NCBI RefSeq assembly: GCF_002563965.1 | Contig: NZ_PDJF01000001.1 | Span: 1 to 64,000, forward strand | Length of the DNA: 64,000 nt | Source of the DNA: Corynebacterium renale | GTDB lineage: Bacteria > Actinomycetota > Actinomycetes > Mycobacteriales > Mycobacteriaceae | Direction: 5' to 3' | Shown here: piece after piece, positions 45,801-54,372 of the stretch | Layout: each line of letters begins with the position of its first letter | Position numbering within the stretch: the stretch's first letter is position 1 | Program-made: the position numbers and the translations under genes | The notes under the pieces: model-generated | What the model was told of the DNA's origin: nothing | Databases searched by the model: none | Seen by the model: the letters and a program-made list of their open reading frames with translations, nothing else

Positions 45801-47615
45801 CTCATCAAGTTCACCAACACGCCGCGGTGCAGACCCAGATTCTGAACCGACGAGGAACACCCCAAACATGCCGCGGTCCGGAATCGTGCCACCCGAAGTG
45901 ACCGCCACACGCTGCGCACCCGGCCGTGCCGACAGCACACCAGTAACCCGGTCGAAGTTCACGCGCGGCTTAAGCTCCGCAAAATCCGTCGACGGGTACA
46001 CGCCGCTGGCCAAATCGATGACGGCGTCAAACACGTCACGCGCCAGATCGCGGTACGGGAACGCGCGGCGCACGGTATCAAACCAATCGTCCACGTCCAG
46101 GTCTTCCATCGCGACGGCCGCCACCGTCTGCTGCACGAGCACATCCAACGGATTACGCGGAACACTAATCGCCTCGATCTCCTCGGCGCGCATCTGCTCC
46201 ACCGTCACGGTGGTTTGCACCAGGTCCGCGCGATGCTTGGGATAGAAAGCACCGCGCGACACCTCGCCCACCCCGTGCCCGGCGCGCCCCACGCGCTGCA
46301 GGCCAGAAGCAATCGACGGAGGCGATTCAACGTTTATCACCAGGTCCACGGCGCCCATATCGATGCCTAGCTCCAGCGAGGAGGTCGCCACCACCGCTTT
46401 CAGCGTGCCTTCCTTGAGCATCGTTTCGGTGAGCGCGCGCTCATCCTTGGACACAGAACCGTGATGTGCACGCGCAATTATCGCCGGGGCGTGGCCTACG
46501 GTATCGATCTGCTTCATCAACTGCGCGGGGTCCCGCCGTGATGGGCGCGCCAAGGCCTCTGGATCGTGCTCGGAGGCGTAGAGCTCGTTGATCCGCGACG
46601 TCAACCTTTCCGCCGTGCGCCGCGAGTTGACGAAGATCAGCGTCGAACGTGCTTGCATGACGTGCTTGTACACGTCCTGCTCGATGAACGGCCAAATGGA
46701 CTTCTGCGCCGGGGCGTACGGTTCAATGTCCGTGGCCTCGGGGTCAAGTGGTTCCAACGGCCCTAAGGCCGATAGTCCGGACGGGTCGTCGATAGTCATC
46801 TCACCAATCGTGGAACCTGGTTCCGGGGTGGGAAGATCCGCCATGTCGGGTACAACGCCGTGCACGTCAAGCGTCCACTTTTTCTCCGCGGGCGGGTCGA
46901 TGATCTGGACAGGACGGTCTCCGCCGAGGAACTGTGCAACCGTACGCGGTGGGCGGACCGTAGCGGACAAACCGATGCGCTGGAAATCACCGGCAACGCG
47001 CGCCAGGCGTTCCAGTGTGAGCGCCATGTGCACGCCACGTTTGGTGCCGGCGAGCGCGTGGATTTCGTCGATGATCACGGTATCGACATCGCGCAAAATC
47101 CCCGCCGCCTTGGAGGTGAGCATCAAGTACGCCGACTCAGGGGTCGTGATCATGATGTCCGGCGGGCGACGCAGCTGACGCGCACGCTCCGCTGACGGCG
47201 TATCACCAGAGCGCACACCGATTGTCACGTTCGGCTCCGGGAGCCCCATTCGTTGTGCAGCACGCGCAATCCCCTGCAACGGTGCACGCAGATTGTGCTC
47301 GACGTCCACGCCCAAAGCCTTCAGCGGCGAGATATACAAGACTTTGACGCCGCGCCCCTTTTCGGCGGCGGTCATCTCGGCGGGTTCCGCGGCCGGCAAA
47401 ACAGTTTGCCCTTCCGCCTCCACCAAAGAATTGAGTGCCCACAGGAACGCGGCTAGCGTTTTACCGGAACCTGTCGGCGCGATAACGAGCGCATTCTCAC
47501 CTGCAGAAATACTTTCCCACGCGGCGGCCTGGACCGCCGTTGGTGCGGCGAACACGTCAGCAAACCAGGTTGCCACTTGGGGTCGAAATTTCTGCAAAAT
47601 GTGCGTATCCGTCAA
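42804..47615 (-). CDS. lhr: Lhr family ATP-dependent DNA helicase
   Basis: A 1603-residue superfamily 2 helicase (long Lhr form), a 3'-5' DNA helicase linked with DNA damage repair. N-terminal motor: Walker A APTGSGKTLAAF (about 45-56), DEIHAL (motif II, DEIH), LSATVRPPRTV (motif III), and HHGSVSKDERALTE plus VGRAGHGVGEVSRGAFYP (motifs IVa-VI). A winged-helix and beta-barrel middle part follow, and the C-terminal domain (about 900-1590) is the Lhr-CTD with a DNA glycosylase-like fold. Cytosolic. The nei gene is next to it on the same strand (229 nt apart). ATG 47615 faces divergent cysQ. Confidence 0.93.
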   Translation of the reverse strand: MTDTHILQKFRPQVATWFADVFAAPTAVQAAAWESISAGENALVIAPTGSGKTLAAFLWALNSLVEAEGQTVLPAAEPAEMTAAEKGRGVKVLYISPLKALGVDVEHNLRAPLQGIARAAQRMGLPEPNVTIGVRSGDTPSAERARQLRRPPDIMITTPESAYLMLTSKAAGILRDVDTVIIDEIHALAGTKRGVHMALTLERLARVAGDFQRIGLSATVRPPRTVAQFLGGDRPVQIIDPPAEKKWTLDVHGVVPDMADLPTPEPGSTIGEMTIDDPSGLSALGPLEPLDPEATDIEPYAPAQKSIWPFIEQDVYKHVMQARSTLIFVNSRRTAERLTSRINELYASEHDPEALARPSRRDPAQLMKQIDTVGHAPAIIARAHHGSVSKDERALTETMLKEGTLKAVVATSSLELGIDMGAVDLVINVESPPSIASGLQRVGRAGHGVGEVSRGAFYPKHRADLVQTTVTVEQMRAEEIEAISVPRNPLDVLVQQTVAAVAMEDLDVDDWFDTVRRAFPYRDLARDVFDAVIDLASGVYPSTDFAELKPRVNFDRVTGVLSARPGAQRVAVTSGGTIPDRGMFGVFLVGSESGSAPRRVGELDEEMVYESRVGDVFTLGASSWRIEDITRDQVLVTPAPGHTGRLPFWNGDQAGRPAELGAAIGAFRRHVSAAEPDVVATRLRAAGLDQWAADNVVAFLNEQRAATGVVPDEKTLVLERFKDEVGDWRVVLHSPYGRGVNAAWALAVGARVAAETGMDPQAVAGDDGIVIRLPEGEAEPGAHLFTFEVDEIADLVTEHVGGSALFASRFRECAARALLLPRRNPGKRAPLWQQRQRAAQLLDVARNYPSFPIILETVRECLQDVYDVPALTELMGALGNHSVRVAEVTTEQPSPFASTLLFNYTGAFMYEGDTPLAEKRAAALALDPALLAKLLGEVELRELLEPEIVRETHEQLQRTAAGRQARTVEELIDALRILGPIPVAELTAHTTWPTPAADALREASDRVMEVRIAGVEHLAVQLDAPLLRDGLGVPVPPGVPAQVAPVTDAADQLVSRWARTRGPFVLADLVEAFGLAPSVAARLLDRDDIIEGHYRQGIDEQEYCNKDVLSVIRRRSLARARSQMQPVSHSALARFQAQWNNVAPVGTDPELAGVDGTFMAIEQLAGVRLPASAWESVVLPQRVVGYQPAYLDELTSSGEVLIVGAGSAGAGDPWLMLLPADYAPQLMRQVETSLSVLEERVMELLAGGGGFLFSDLKAALTVETDDDLRAALWALCEKGLVAPDSFARVRDHLVSGHGTRAHRARRTPARGRLRMGRTSFAQSQRAGAHTPSDVLGRWSALPAAATDATQRGIAHGEAWLDRYGVVTRGSVVSEDVVGGFALAYKVLSSFEDNGQAMRGYFVEGLGAAQFSTRAVVDRLRGLDDSPDVGGWPSGTDTPAVYVLAAADPANPYGAALPWPETGPTRGAGALVVLIDGLLLAHLTRGGKTLRIFDHTLPRSDVDAPHIIVEALKNVISKNWLKPVNIEKINGEPALSSPYLESFREAGAKMTPRGIKVLTSSQSAPTRNGRSLSEALAESEFTQVDGGKSATPFKARTRGRRGRR

Positions 47616-47657
47616 CGTAACCTCCGCTTCCTACTTCAACAGGATAAACTGAATGCC

Positions 47658-48419
47658 ATGACTGCAGAGCTTTCCGACGCCCGCCTGACGTACCTACTTG
47701 CCCTCGGCACGGGAGAAATCCTGAAAGGTGTCCGCAACGTAGGACTCCTGCGTGGCCGCACCCTCGGTGATGCTGGCGACGAGCTTGCCCAATCCTGGAT
47801 TGCCCGCGTCCTGGAACAGCACCGCCCCGACGACGGCTTCCTCTCCGAAGAAGCCGCCGACAACCCCAGCCGTCTCAAGCGCGACCGCGTGTGGATCATC
47901 GACCCCCTCGACGGCACCAAAGAATTTGCCACCGGCCGCCAGGACTGGGCTGTGCACATCGCGCTCGTGGAAAACGGCGCACCCGTCAACGCGGCAGTGG
48001 GTCTTCCTGACCTGGGCGTGGTCTTCCGCTCCGATGATGTGCGCGCCGTCACCGGGCCATACGCGAAGAAGATTGCGATCTCGCACAACCGGCCACCTGC
48101 GGTAACCCAGTGGGTGGCGCAACAGCTCGGCTCCGAAACCGTGCCGCTTGGTTCCGCCGGAGCGAAGGCCATGCACGTGCTGCTTGGCGATTCCGACGCC
48201 TACATCCACGCTGGTGGTCAGTACGAATGGGATTCCGCCGCACCGGTTGGAGTGTGCAAGGCTGCCGGCCTACATTGCTCGCGCCTCGATGGTTCCGAGC
48301 TGGTCTACAACCAGGACGATACGTACTTGCCGGACCTGCTCATCTGCCGCCCAGAGTTAGCTGACCAGATCATGGAACTGGCCGCCGCGTACAAGGAAGA
48401 GCACGGCTCCTACATCTAG
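47658..48419 (+). CDS. cysQ: 3'(2'),5'-bisphosphate nucleotidase CysQ
   Basis: A 253-residue phosphatase of the inositol monophosphatase fold that dephosphorylates PAP, a by-product of sulfate assimilation. The metal-binding motifs are Glu64/Glu65 in [16 protein letters not shown] (82-90, with Asp82, Asp85) and [13 protein letters not shown] [14 protein letters not shown] 47658 is chosen because TAAACT lies 8 nt upstream, indicating a leaderless transcript. It is followed by thyA after 35 nt. Confidence 0.92.
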   Translation: MTAELSDARLTYLLALGTGEILKGVRNVGLLRGRTLGDAGDELAQSWIARVLEQHRPDDGFLSEEAADNPSRLKRDRVWIIDPLDGTKEFATGRQDWAVHIALVENGAPVNAAVGLPDLGVVFRSDDVRAVTGPYAKKIAISHNRPPAVTQWVAQQLGSETVPLGSAGAKAMHVLLGDSDAYIHAGGQYEWDSAAPVGVCKAAGLHCSRLDGSELVYNQDDTYLPDLLICRPELADQIMELAAAYKEEHGSYI

Positions 48420-48454
48420 CCACTTCGTTGCGGGGCGCGTTAGACTATCGCATC

Positions 48455-49258
48455 ATGACTGCCATCAACACTCCGTACGAAGACCTACTGCGTCGAATTC
48501 TTGAAGAGGGATCACACAAGGACGACCGCACCGGCACTGGAACGACCAGCCTTTTCGGCGCGCAACTGCGCTACAACCTGGCTGATTCTTTCCCGCTGCT
48601 GACCACCAAGAAGGTGTACACGCATGCCGTCGTCGGTGAGCTGTTGTGGTTCCTCAGCGGTGATTCCAACGTGAAGTGGCTGCAGGACAACAAGATTCGT
48701 ATCTGGAACGAGTGGGCAGACGAAAATGGCGAGCTCGGGCCGGTCTATGGGGTGCAGTGGCGCAGCTGGCCTACCCCGGATGGTCGCCACATCGACCAAA
48801 TCCAGGGGGCGCTGGACATGCTGCGCGAGAACCCGAATTCGCGGCGCAATATCGTTTCGGCCTGGAACGTCTCCGAGTTGGAGAACATGGCCCTTCCGCC
48901 GTGCCACTTGCTCTTTCAGCTCTACGTTGCCGATGGAAAACTGTCCTGCCAGCTATACCAGCGCAGCGCTGACATGTTCTTGGGCGTGCCGTTTAACATC
49001 GCTTCCTATTCACTGTTGACGCACATGTTTGCCCAGCAAGCCGGCTTAGAGGTCGGCGAGTTCATTTGGACCGGCGGCGATGTGCACATCTACGACAATC
49101 ACCTCGAGCAGGTGCGTGAACAACTTTCCCGCGAGCCTCGCCCGTACCCACAGTTGGAGCTGCGTAAGGCGGAATCGATGTTTGATTACACCTTCGACGA
49201 CGTCCAATTTATCGGCTACAACCCCCATCCCACTATCAAGGCGCAGGTGTCGGTCTAA
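48455..49258 (+). CDS. thyA: Thymidylate synthase
   Basis: Converts dUMP to dTMP with methylene-THF. The 267-residue protein has the nucleophile Cys150 in [30 protein letters not shown], the Asn-loop [11 protein letters not shown], and the [10 protein letters not shown] stretch. ATG 48455 is used because TAGACT lies 8 nt upstream; the longer in-frame start is not needed. The stop TAA and the folA start ATG overlap as TAATG, so the two folate-dependent enzymes are translationally coupled. Confidence 0.97.
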   Translation: MTAINTPYEDLLRRILEEGSHKDDRTGTGTTSLFGAQLRYNLADSFPLLTTKKVYTHAVVGELLWFLSGDSNVKWLQDNKIRIWNEWADENGELGPVYGVQWRSWPTPDGRHIDQIQGALDMLRENPNSRRNIVSAWNVSELENMALPPCHLLFQLYVADGKLSCQLYQRSADMFLGVPFNIASYSLLTHMFAQQAGLEVGEFIWTGGDVHIYDNHLEQVREQLSREPRPYPQLELRKAESMFDYTFDDVQFIGYNPHPTIKAQVSV

Positions 49259-49773
49259 TGAAAGGCGCGATCTGGGCGCAATCCCTCGACGGCGTTATCG
49301 GCGACGGCGAGGACATGCCATGGTACCTTCCGGAGGACTTGGCGCATTTCAAGGAGACGACACTCGATTCGCCGGTGCTCATGGGGCGCCGCACGTGGGA
49401 ATCGTTGCCTAAGCGTCCGTTGCCGCGACGTGAGAACATCGTGGTCTCGTCCCGCGAACCAGGCGAATGGTCTGCAGGCGCAACCGTCGTTCCTGCCGTG
49501 CCCACCACGTTTGCTGGCTGGGTCATGGGTGGCGCGCAGCTCTACGAAGCGATGGTCGCCCAGATGGATACGCTCGTCGTGACGCTTATCGACGCCCACC
49601 TCGAGCCCGCTTTACGCGAACGTGCAGTCCGCGCCCCCGACATCCCCGCAACATTCTACGAGACCAGCGACTCCGGATGGCTCGAATCCGAGCGCGGACG
49701 CCTCAAAGTCGGTGTTTCGCCGGTGCCGTTACGCTACCGTTTTCTCACGTATTCTCGCCGGGTCATAGCCTGA
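49258..49773 (+). CDS. folA: Dihydrofolate reductase
   Basis: Regenerates tetrahydrofolate consumed by thymidylate synthase. The 171-residue protein has GAIWAQSLDGVIGDGEDMPWYLPEDLAHFK (landmark range residues 3-32), LMGRRTWESLP, and the NADPH loop VMGGAQLYEAM. It begins inside the thyA stop codon (TAATG). The 3' end overlaps the convergent DUF222/HNH gene by 45 bp, which ends at 49729. Confidence 0.95.
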   Translation: MKGAIWAQSLDGVIGDGEDMPWYLPEDLAHFKETTLDSPVLMGRRTWESLPKRPLPRRENIVVSSREPGEWSAGATVVPAVPTTFAGWVMGGAQLYEAMVAQMDTLVVTLIDAHLEPALRERAVRAPDIPATFYETSDSGWLESERGRLKVGVSPVPLRYRFLTYSRRVIA

Positions 49774-50760
49774 TTCCGGCGCGTATGCGCTCGGCGGCAC
49801 CCACACCGCCTTCCCGTTCACCAGTTCTATGTAGCCGCGGCCGTTGCCGTTGCGGGCGTCGTCGTTGATACGATTGTGGTATTTGCACAGGCAGACCAGG
49901 TTATCCATGTTGGTTAGGCCACCAAAGCGCCACCCTTGCACGTGATGGACTTGAACAAAGTCCGCGCCCTTGTTGCAGCCGGGCCAGGCACACTTGTGAT
50001 TGCGCAGTTTGGCCATGTGTCGCTGTTTTTCGTTGGCAAAGCGCGACAAGTTGTACAGGTTTATCGGCCCTTTCACGGGGTGCGCCATAAGTGCGTATCC
50101 GCGGGAGGCGAACACGCGCGTGAGCATTTCAGCGCCGGTGATTGTGGTGCCGTTAGTCTGCCGGACCAGGACTTCTTCGCCGTCCCCGTCGAGGATTTCG
50201 TCCAGCTCGTCCAACGTCACGATCACATTGGTCACGGCGGGCTGGCGGGAGAGGTTGCCGTCGAAAAGCTTCTCGACGTCCGCGTAATCCTTGATATTCG
50301 CCTTCAAGTCAGCGATTGTGGCGCCGTCGCCTGTGATAGTCATGGAGGCCTTGCCGTCTTTATACGTGCGCGTTGTCACTCTGGATTCGCGCGGCTCTGG
50401 CGGCTGAACTTGCTCTAATCGCTGACGTGCATAGCGCCTGAGTTCGCGGTCGTCGGGTTCCATGCGGCACAGGTCTTCGCGCACTTTCCACGCTTCTGTT
50501 TTGTCTTTGAATGCTGCCGTGGCGCTGGCAATGACGTGCAGAGTTTTGAGCGTGTGCCCTGATTTCGCGGCGTGTTCACGGCAACGCTGCTGGTAACGGG
50601 TGTGTGACGTCCTGCCGAAAAACAGCTCGGCGGTTGTTGTGAGCGTGTTGACCCAGGCGGTCGGCAGGCCAAACGCCGCGAGTTGCTCTTTGGAACGCAC
50701 GTGTTCGAGGAGCATAAATGGGCTGGTGAACGGTTGGAATATTGTGTTGAGAGTCGTCAT
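49729..50760 (-). CDS. DUF222/HNH endonuclease domain protein
   Basis: A 343-residue protein of the DUF222-HNH type that is multicopy in corynebacteria and other actinobacteria. The N-terminal part is DUF222-like. The C-terminal HNH domain (about 255-320) shows KCAWPGCNKGADFVQVHHVQGW, followed by LTNMDNLVCLCKYHNRI with the metal-binding Cys/His and catalytic His pair. ATG 50760 is preferred to GTG 50778. Substrate and function unknown; candidates are nuclease, mobile element remnant or regulator. It is adjacent to a tRNA gene and a pair of DnaA-box-like 9-mers (50812-50848) and overlaps folA. Confidence 0.85.
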   Translation of the reverse strand: MTTLNTIFQPFTSPFMLLEHVRSKEQLAAFGLPTAWVNTLTTTAELFFGRTSHTRYQQRCREHAAKSGHTLKTLHVIASATAAFKDKTEAWKVREDLCRMEPDDRELRRYARQRLEQVQPPEPRESRVTTRTYKDGKASMTITGDGATIADLKANIKDYADVEKLFDGNLSRQPAVTNVIVTLDELDEILDGDGEEVLVRQTNGTTITGAEMLTRVFASRGYALMAHPVKGPINLYNLSRFANEKQRHMAKLRNHKCAWPGCNKGADFVQVHHVQGWRFGGLTNMDNLVCLCKYHNRINDDARNGNGRGYIELVNGKAVWVPPSAYAPESGYDPARIREKTVA

Positions 50761-50811
50761 AAATTTGACGATAAACACGCGCCAAGAAGCTCGCTTAAAA
50801 GAACCGAAATT

Positions 50812-50848
50812 CTGTGGATAATGGTACGAAACGGGTAGTTATCCACAG
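50812..50848. promoter_or_regulatory. Inverted pair of DnaA boxes (TTATCCACA)
   Basis: CTGTGGATAA (50812-50821) and TTATCCACAG (50839-50848) are perfect inverted copies with a 17-nt spacer. Each contains the consensus DnaA box TTATCCACA exactly, and I found no other exact copy in the window. They lie between the DUF222/HNH start and the tRNA-Arg gene. Their distance from any known origin is not visible here. A DnaA-titration or -regulated site, or a hairpin on the tRNA transcript, are alternatives. Confidence 0.55.
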
Positions 50849-50873
50849 GCAAGCCCGAAAAGGCAGAAAAAAG

Positions 50874-50946
50874 TGCCCCAGAGAGGAATCGAACCTCCGA
50901 CACCCGCTTTAGGAGAGCGGTGCTCTATCCACTGAGCTACTGAGGC
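50874..50946 (-). tRNA. tRNA-Arg (CCT)
   Basis: A 73-nt cloverleaf on the minus strand. The acceptor stem GCCTCAG pairs with CTGGGGC (one G-U pair), discriminator A. The anticodon arm CCGCT-CTCCTAA-AGCGG gives anticodon CCU, which reads AGG. The T arm holds GGTTCGATTCC. CCA is not encoded. A T tract (CTTTTTTC) follows the 3' end. Confidence 0.96.
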
Positions 50947-51067
50947 ATGTCGCGTGGACACGGCAATACTACCTTAAGGTTCCACGCGCAGACCAAAACA
51001 CCCGCTTGACGACGGTGCTATTGTTGCTGATGTTGCAGAAGTGAATAAACGAGTCTGAGGAGACACC

Positions 51068-51934
51068 ATGACCAGCTTTTTCGACCGCCCCCTAAGCCGC
51101 CGCAGCGCCCTCCTCGCCGCCGGCATTGGTGGCGCTGCCCTGGCCGCTGCCCCACGTGCACAAGCACAAAACCGTGTCCTAGGCACCGTTATCGACTACG
51201 CCGCCGGCGTACCATCCGCCCAGTCGATTAAAAACGCCGGCCACCTGGGCGCTGTGCGCTACGTTTCGCAGCGTCGCCCGGGAACCGAATCATGGATGCT
51301 AGGCAAGCCGGTCACGTTGCAAGAAACCCGTGCTCTGGAAACCTTGGGCCTCAAGACCGCCAGTGTTTACCAGTTCGGAAAAGGCAGTACCGCGGACTGG
51401 AGGCGCGGAGCCGCCGGTGCTGCTACGCATGCTCCACAGGCCATCGCCCTGCACGCCGCCGCCGGTGGCCCGCGCAACCGCCCGATTTACATGGCCATCG
51501 ACGACAACCCCACCCGCGACGAATACGACCGCCTCATCCGCCCCTACCTGCAGGCCTGCAAGCTCGCCCTTGAGGCAGCCGGATACCAGTTAGGTATCTA
51601 CGGCAATTACTTCACCATCGACTGGGCAATCGCCGACGGCCTCGGCGAATTCTTCTGGCAGCACAATTGGGGTTCACAGGGTCGTATTCACCCACGTGCA
51701 CAGCTGCACCAGATTCGTATCGATAAGGATCGCGTGGGTGGTGTCGGCGTAGACATTAATAATGTGTACGCCCACGATTGGGGGCAATGGACTCCGTCGA
51801 ACATTGTGGATCAGGTTGTTCCAGCGCCAGCACCCGGTGCTGCTCCTTCGCTGCCGGATGTGCAGCTGCCGGGAGGGTCGTCGTTAAGTCAGGTCGCAGA
51901 CCTGGTGAACTCTGTAGCGAAGCTGTCTAGCTAG
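51068..51934 (+). CDS. Tat-exported DUF1906 glycoside-hydrolase-like protein
   Basis: A 288-residue exported protein. A twin-arginine signal (SRRSALLAAGIGGAALAAAPRAQA, residues about 10-33) precedes a DUF1906 TIM-barrel domain resembling GH25-type hydrolases (GTVIDYAAGVPSAQSIKNAGH, RPIYMAIDDNPT, LGIYGNYF, FWQHNWGSQG, VDINN). In M. tuberculosis the Rv2525c protein has this form and affects the cell wall. Catalytic acidic residues may be Asp42 and Asp141-142 by position, which is inference. RBS GAGGAGA lies 6 nt before the ATG. The C-terminal 40 residues are a Pro/Ala-rich tail. Confidence 0.87.
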   Translation: MTSFFDRPLSRRSALLAAGIGGAALAAAPRAQAQNRVLGTVIDYAAGVPSAQSIKNAGHLGAVRYVSQRRPGTESWMLGKPVTLQETRALETLGLKTASVYQFGKGSTADWRRGAAGAATHAPQAIALHAAAGGPRNRPIYMAIDDNPTRDEYDRLIRPYLQACKLALEAAGYQLGIYGNYFTIDWAIADGLGEFFWQHNWGSQGRIHPRAQLHQIRIDKDRVGGVGVDINNVYAHDWGQWTPSNIVDQVVPAPAPGAAPSLPDVQLPGGSSLSQVADLVNSVAKLSS

Positions 51935-52707
51935 TCCAACCGCAGCTGGGTGCGTACGAGCGCGGTGAGGTCGTCGGCGCTGCCCGTCACCGCTGCGGCG
52001 ACGACGAAATCTTCACCGAACGTCGCCGAGGAGTTCAGCGCGAGGTCATTCGACCAACCCCATTTCGTGCCCAGCGCTCCCGGGATGATCGCGGTCCCAT
52101 AATCCTGGGCGTAGCCGTCGTGCGCGTAGGGGGTGGCGCGCGCCATCGCCACAAGGATGGGGTGTGTGGGATCTTCCGCGATGAGCGCGGTCAGGAACTC
52201 GACGACGTCATATGTCGAGGTCACGCTATATCCCCAGTCGACGCCAGAGCGTGTGGAAAGCAAACCGTATTTGATGGCGGTCTCGTCGATAGCTTCCGGG
52301 TAGGCGTCATACAGTTCTTGGGCGGTCTCGTCGTTGGAGGAGGCGATCATCTCCAAAGCAGCGTACTGCTCCCCCACGTCGCCGTGATCAAGGACGTAGT
52401 CCGCGATGTATAGCTTGGACAAGCTCAATGCCGGACGTGCATAGCGTTCCGTGGCCGTGCCCATGCGTTTGCCCGTACGCAGGTCAATGTAGCTAAGCTG
52501 CGAGCCCTGCACGTTTTCGGCGAACTCGCCGAGCGCGCGTTGATCGTCCAGGCGTGGTTGGGTTTCCGTCGGCGAAGCCGCCACGCTCGGTGCCGGTTCT
52601 GATTCCCCGCGCCAGCCGACAACGGCGACCAACACAACAACGACCACCAGCACAAGTGCGGTGGTCGTCACGCTGAGGCGCACAAGCCTCCGAGAAGACG
52701 TTGACAT
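51931..52707 (-). CDS. Membrane-anchored beta-lactamase-like protein
   Basis: A 258-residue protein with an N-terminal membrane helix (about 8-32), a Ser/Pro-rich linker and an extracytoplasmic domain of the serine beta-lactamase/transpeptidase fold. A putative S-x-x-K catalytic motif is Ser95-Leu-Ser-Lys98 (LSLSKLYIADYVLDHGD). SSND (123-126) may be the second motif, and a K-W-G stretch near residue 215 the third. Motif fits are partial, so hydrolase activity is uncertain. ATG 52707 has TAAGAT 7 nt upstream, which indicates a leaderless transcript. It overlaps the DUF1906 gene by 4 bp (CTAG stop overlap). Confidence 0.65.
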   Translation of the reverse strand: MSTSSRRLVRLSVTTTALVLVVVVVLVAVVGWRGESEPAPSVAASPTETQPRLDDQRALGEFAENVQGSQLSYIDLRTGKRMGTATERYARPALSLSKLYIADYVLDHGDVGEQYAALEMIASSNDETAQELYDAYPEAIDETAIKYGLLSTRSGVDWGYSVTSTYDVVEFLTALIAEDPTHPILVAMARATPYAHDGYAQDYGTAIIPGALGTKWGWSNDLALNSSATFGEDFVVAAAVTGSADDLTALVRTQLRLD

Positions 52708-52743
52708 ACCGAACATCTTAAACCCACGATGCCGCGGGAAGCA

Positions 52744-54369
52744 CTAGTGGTCGACTGGCTTTTCCACGCCCACACCGGTCAAGGAACGAACCTCCATTTC
52801 TGCAGCTAGATCGTCCAAATTATCACGCTTTCCGACGAACGTACCGATCACGCCAGCCAAGAAACCAAGCGGAATAGAAATCAAACCAGGGCTCGCCAAT
52901 GGGAACCACGCCCAATCAGCGTCCGGGAACATTGAGGTCGGGGACCCAGAAATCGCCGGCGAGAAGAAAATCAGCAGCAGGCCGGACACCAAGCCGGTAA
53001 CCATCGAGGCCACTGCCCCGGTGGTGTTGAAGCGCTTCCAAAACAGGGAGAACAGAATCGTCGGCACGTTAGCTGAAGCCGCCAGCGCGAATGCTAGCGA
53101 TACCAGGAAAGCGACGTTTTGTTCCATCGCCAAGATTCCCAACGCAGTGGAAGCAACACCAAGCACAATCACCGTGATGCGGGAAACGCGGACCTGTTCT
53201 TCTTCCGTGGCTTTCCCGCCGCGCAGAACGGAGTTGTACACGTCGTGAGCAACGGAGGCCGAAGCTGTAATCGCCAGGCCGGCCACCACGGCGAGTACCG
53301 TCGCGAAAGCGACTGCCGCGATGAAAGCCATGAAGATGCTCCCACCAATTTCCAGCGCCAGCAGTGGCGCCGCAGAGTTTGCACCACCCGGCGAAGCTAG
53401 GATGCGATCAGGTCCAACCAACGCCGCCGCACCGTAACCGAGGATCAGGGTCATCAGGTAGAAACCGCCAATGAGCGCAATCGCCCACGTCACTGAACGG
53501 CGCGCTTCTCGGGCCGTAGGGACGGTGTAGAAACGCATGAGCACGTGCGGGAGTCCTGCAACGCCCAGGCAGAGGGACAAGCCGAGAGAGATGAAGTCAA
53601 GCTGCTTAATGCTGCTCACTCCGTATTGGAGGCCTGGCTGGAGGATGGCTTCGGCGTCGTAGCCGCGCGCGGCTCTCGCTTCGGAGTCGGCGTGGGTGGC
53701 CACGGCGGCGTCGAAAAGCGAAGACATGCCGCCACGAACGTGCCAGAACACCAGACCGGTCATGACTATGACGGCGCCCACCAGCAGGACCGCTTTAATC
53801 ATCTGCACGTAGGTGGTGCCTTTCATCCCTCCGAGCAGAACGTAGACCGTCATGACCACGCCAACAACCGCAACGACTAGGCGCTGCACGTTGATGTCGT
53901 GAATGTTAAGCAGCACAGAAACTAAAGAACCGGCGCCGGCCATCTGCGCGATGAGGTAGAACAAGGAGACGAACAGCGTGCCGAACGCTGCAGCCACGCG
54001 CACGGGTTTCTGCTTCAAGCGGAAGGATAGGACGTCTGCCATCGTGAAGCGACCGACGTTGCGCAGTGGCTCCGCAACGAGCAGCAGGGCAACCAGCCAG
54101 GCCACGAAGAATCCGACGGAATACAGGAAGCCGTCGTAGCCGTTGAGCGCGATCGCGCCCACGATTCCCAGGAACGATGCTGCCGAAAGATAATCGCCAG
54201 CGATAGCTAAGCCATTTTGCCGGCCCGAGAATTGGGCGCCACCGGTGTAAAAATCAGACGCCGCCTTCGTGGTCTTTCCGGCGCGCATCACGACGACCAA
54301 CGTCACCGCGATAAACGCCAGGAATATTGTGATGTTCCAAATTGGGTTGCCCACAGATGCGTTATCCAT
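52744..54369 (-). CDS. mctC: Sodium:solute symporter MctC (monocarboxylate uptake)
   Basis: A 541-residue member of the SSS family with about 13 membrane helices. Landmarks are DFYTGGAQFSGRQNGLAIAGDYLSAASFLG, FTMADVLSFRLKQKP and the sodium-site region SLAFALAASANVPTILFSLFWKRF. In C. glutamicum the gene in this position, next to a DUF485 gene, encodes MctC, which takes up acetate, propionate and pyruvate. Start ATG 54369 follows GGAAGGGG by 8 nt. It is translated after DUF485 (3-nt gap). A RamB-like ACTTTGC core lies upstream (54779-54785). Confidence 0.9.
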   Translation of the reverse strand: MDNASVGNPIWNITIFLAFIAVTLVVVMRAGKTTKAASDFYTGGAQFSGRQNGLAIAGDYLSAASFLGIVGAIALNGYDGFLYSVGFFVAWLVALLLVAEPLRNVGRFTMADVLSFRLKQKPVRVAAAFGTLFVSLFYLIAQMAGAGSLVSVLLNIHDINVQRLVVAVVGVVMTVYVLLGGMKGTTYVQMIKAVLLVGAVIVMTGLVFWHVRGGMSSLFDAAVATHADSEARAARGYDAEAILQPGLQYGVSSIKQLDFISLGLSLCLGVAGLPHVLMRFYTVPTAREARRSVTWAIALIGGFYLMTLILGYGAAALVGPDRILASPGGANSAAPLLALEIGGSIFMAFIAAVAFATVLAVVAGLAITASASVAHDVYNSVLRGGKATEEEQVRVSRITVIVLGVASTALGILAMEQNVAFLVSLAFALAASANVPTILFSLFWKRFNTTGAVASMVTGLVSGLLLIFFSPAISGSPTSMFPDADWAWFPLASPGLISIPLGFLAGVIGTFVGKRDNLDDLAAEMEVRSLTGVGVEKPVDH

Positions 54370-54372
54370 GAT

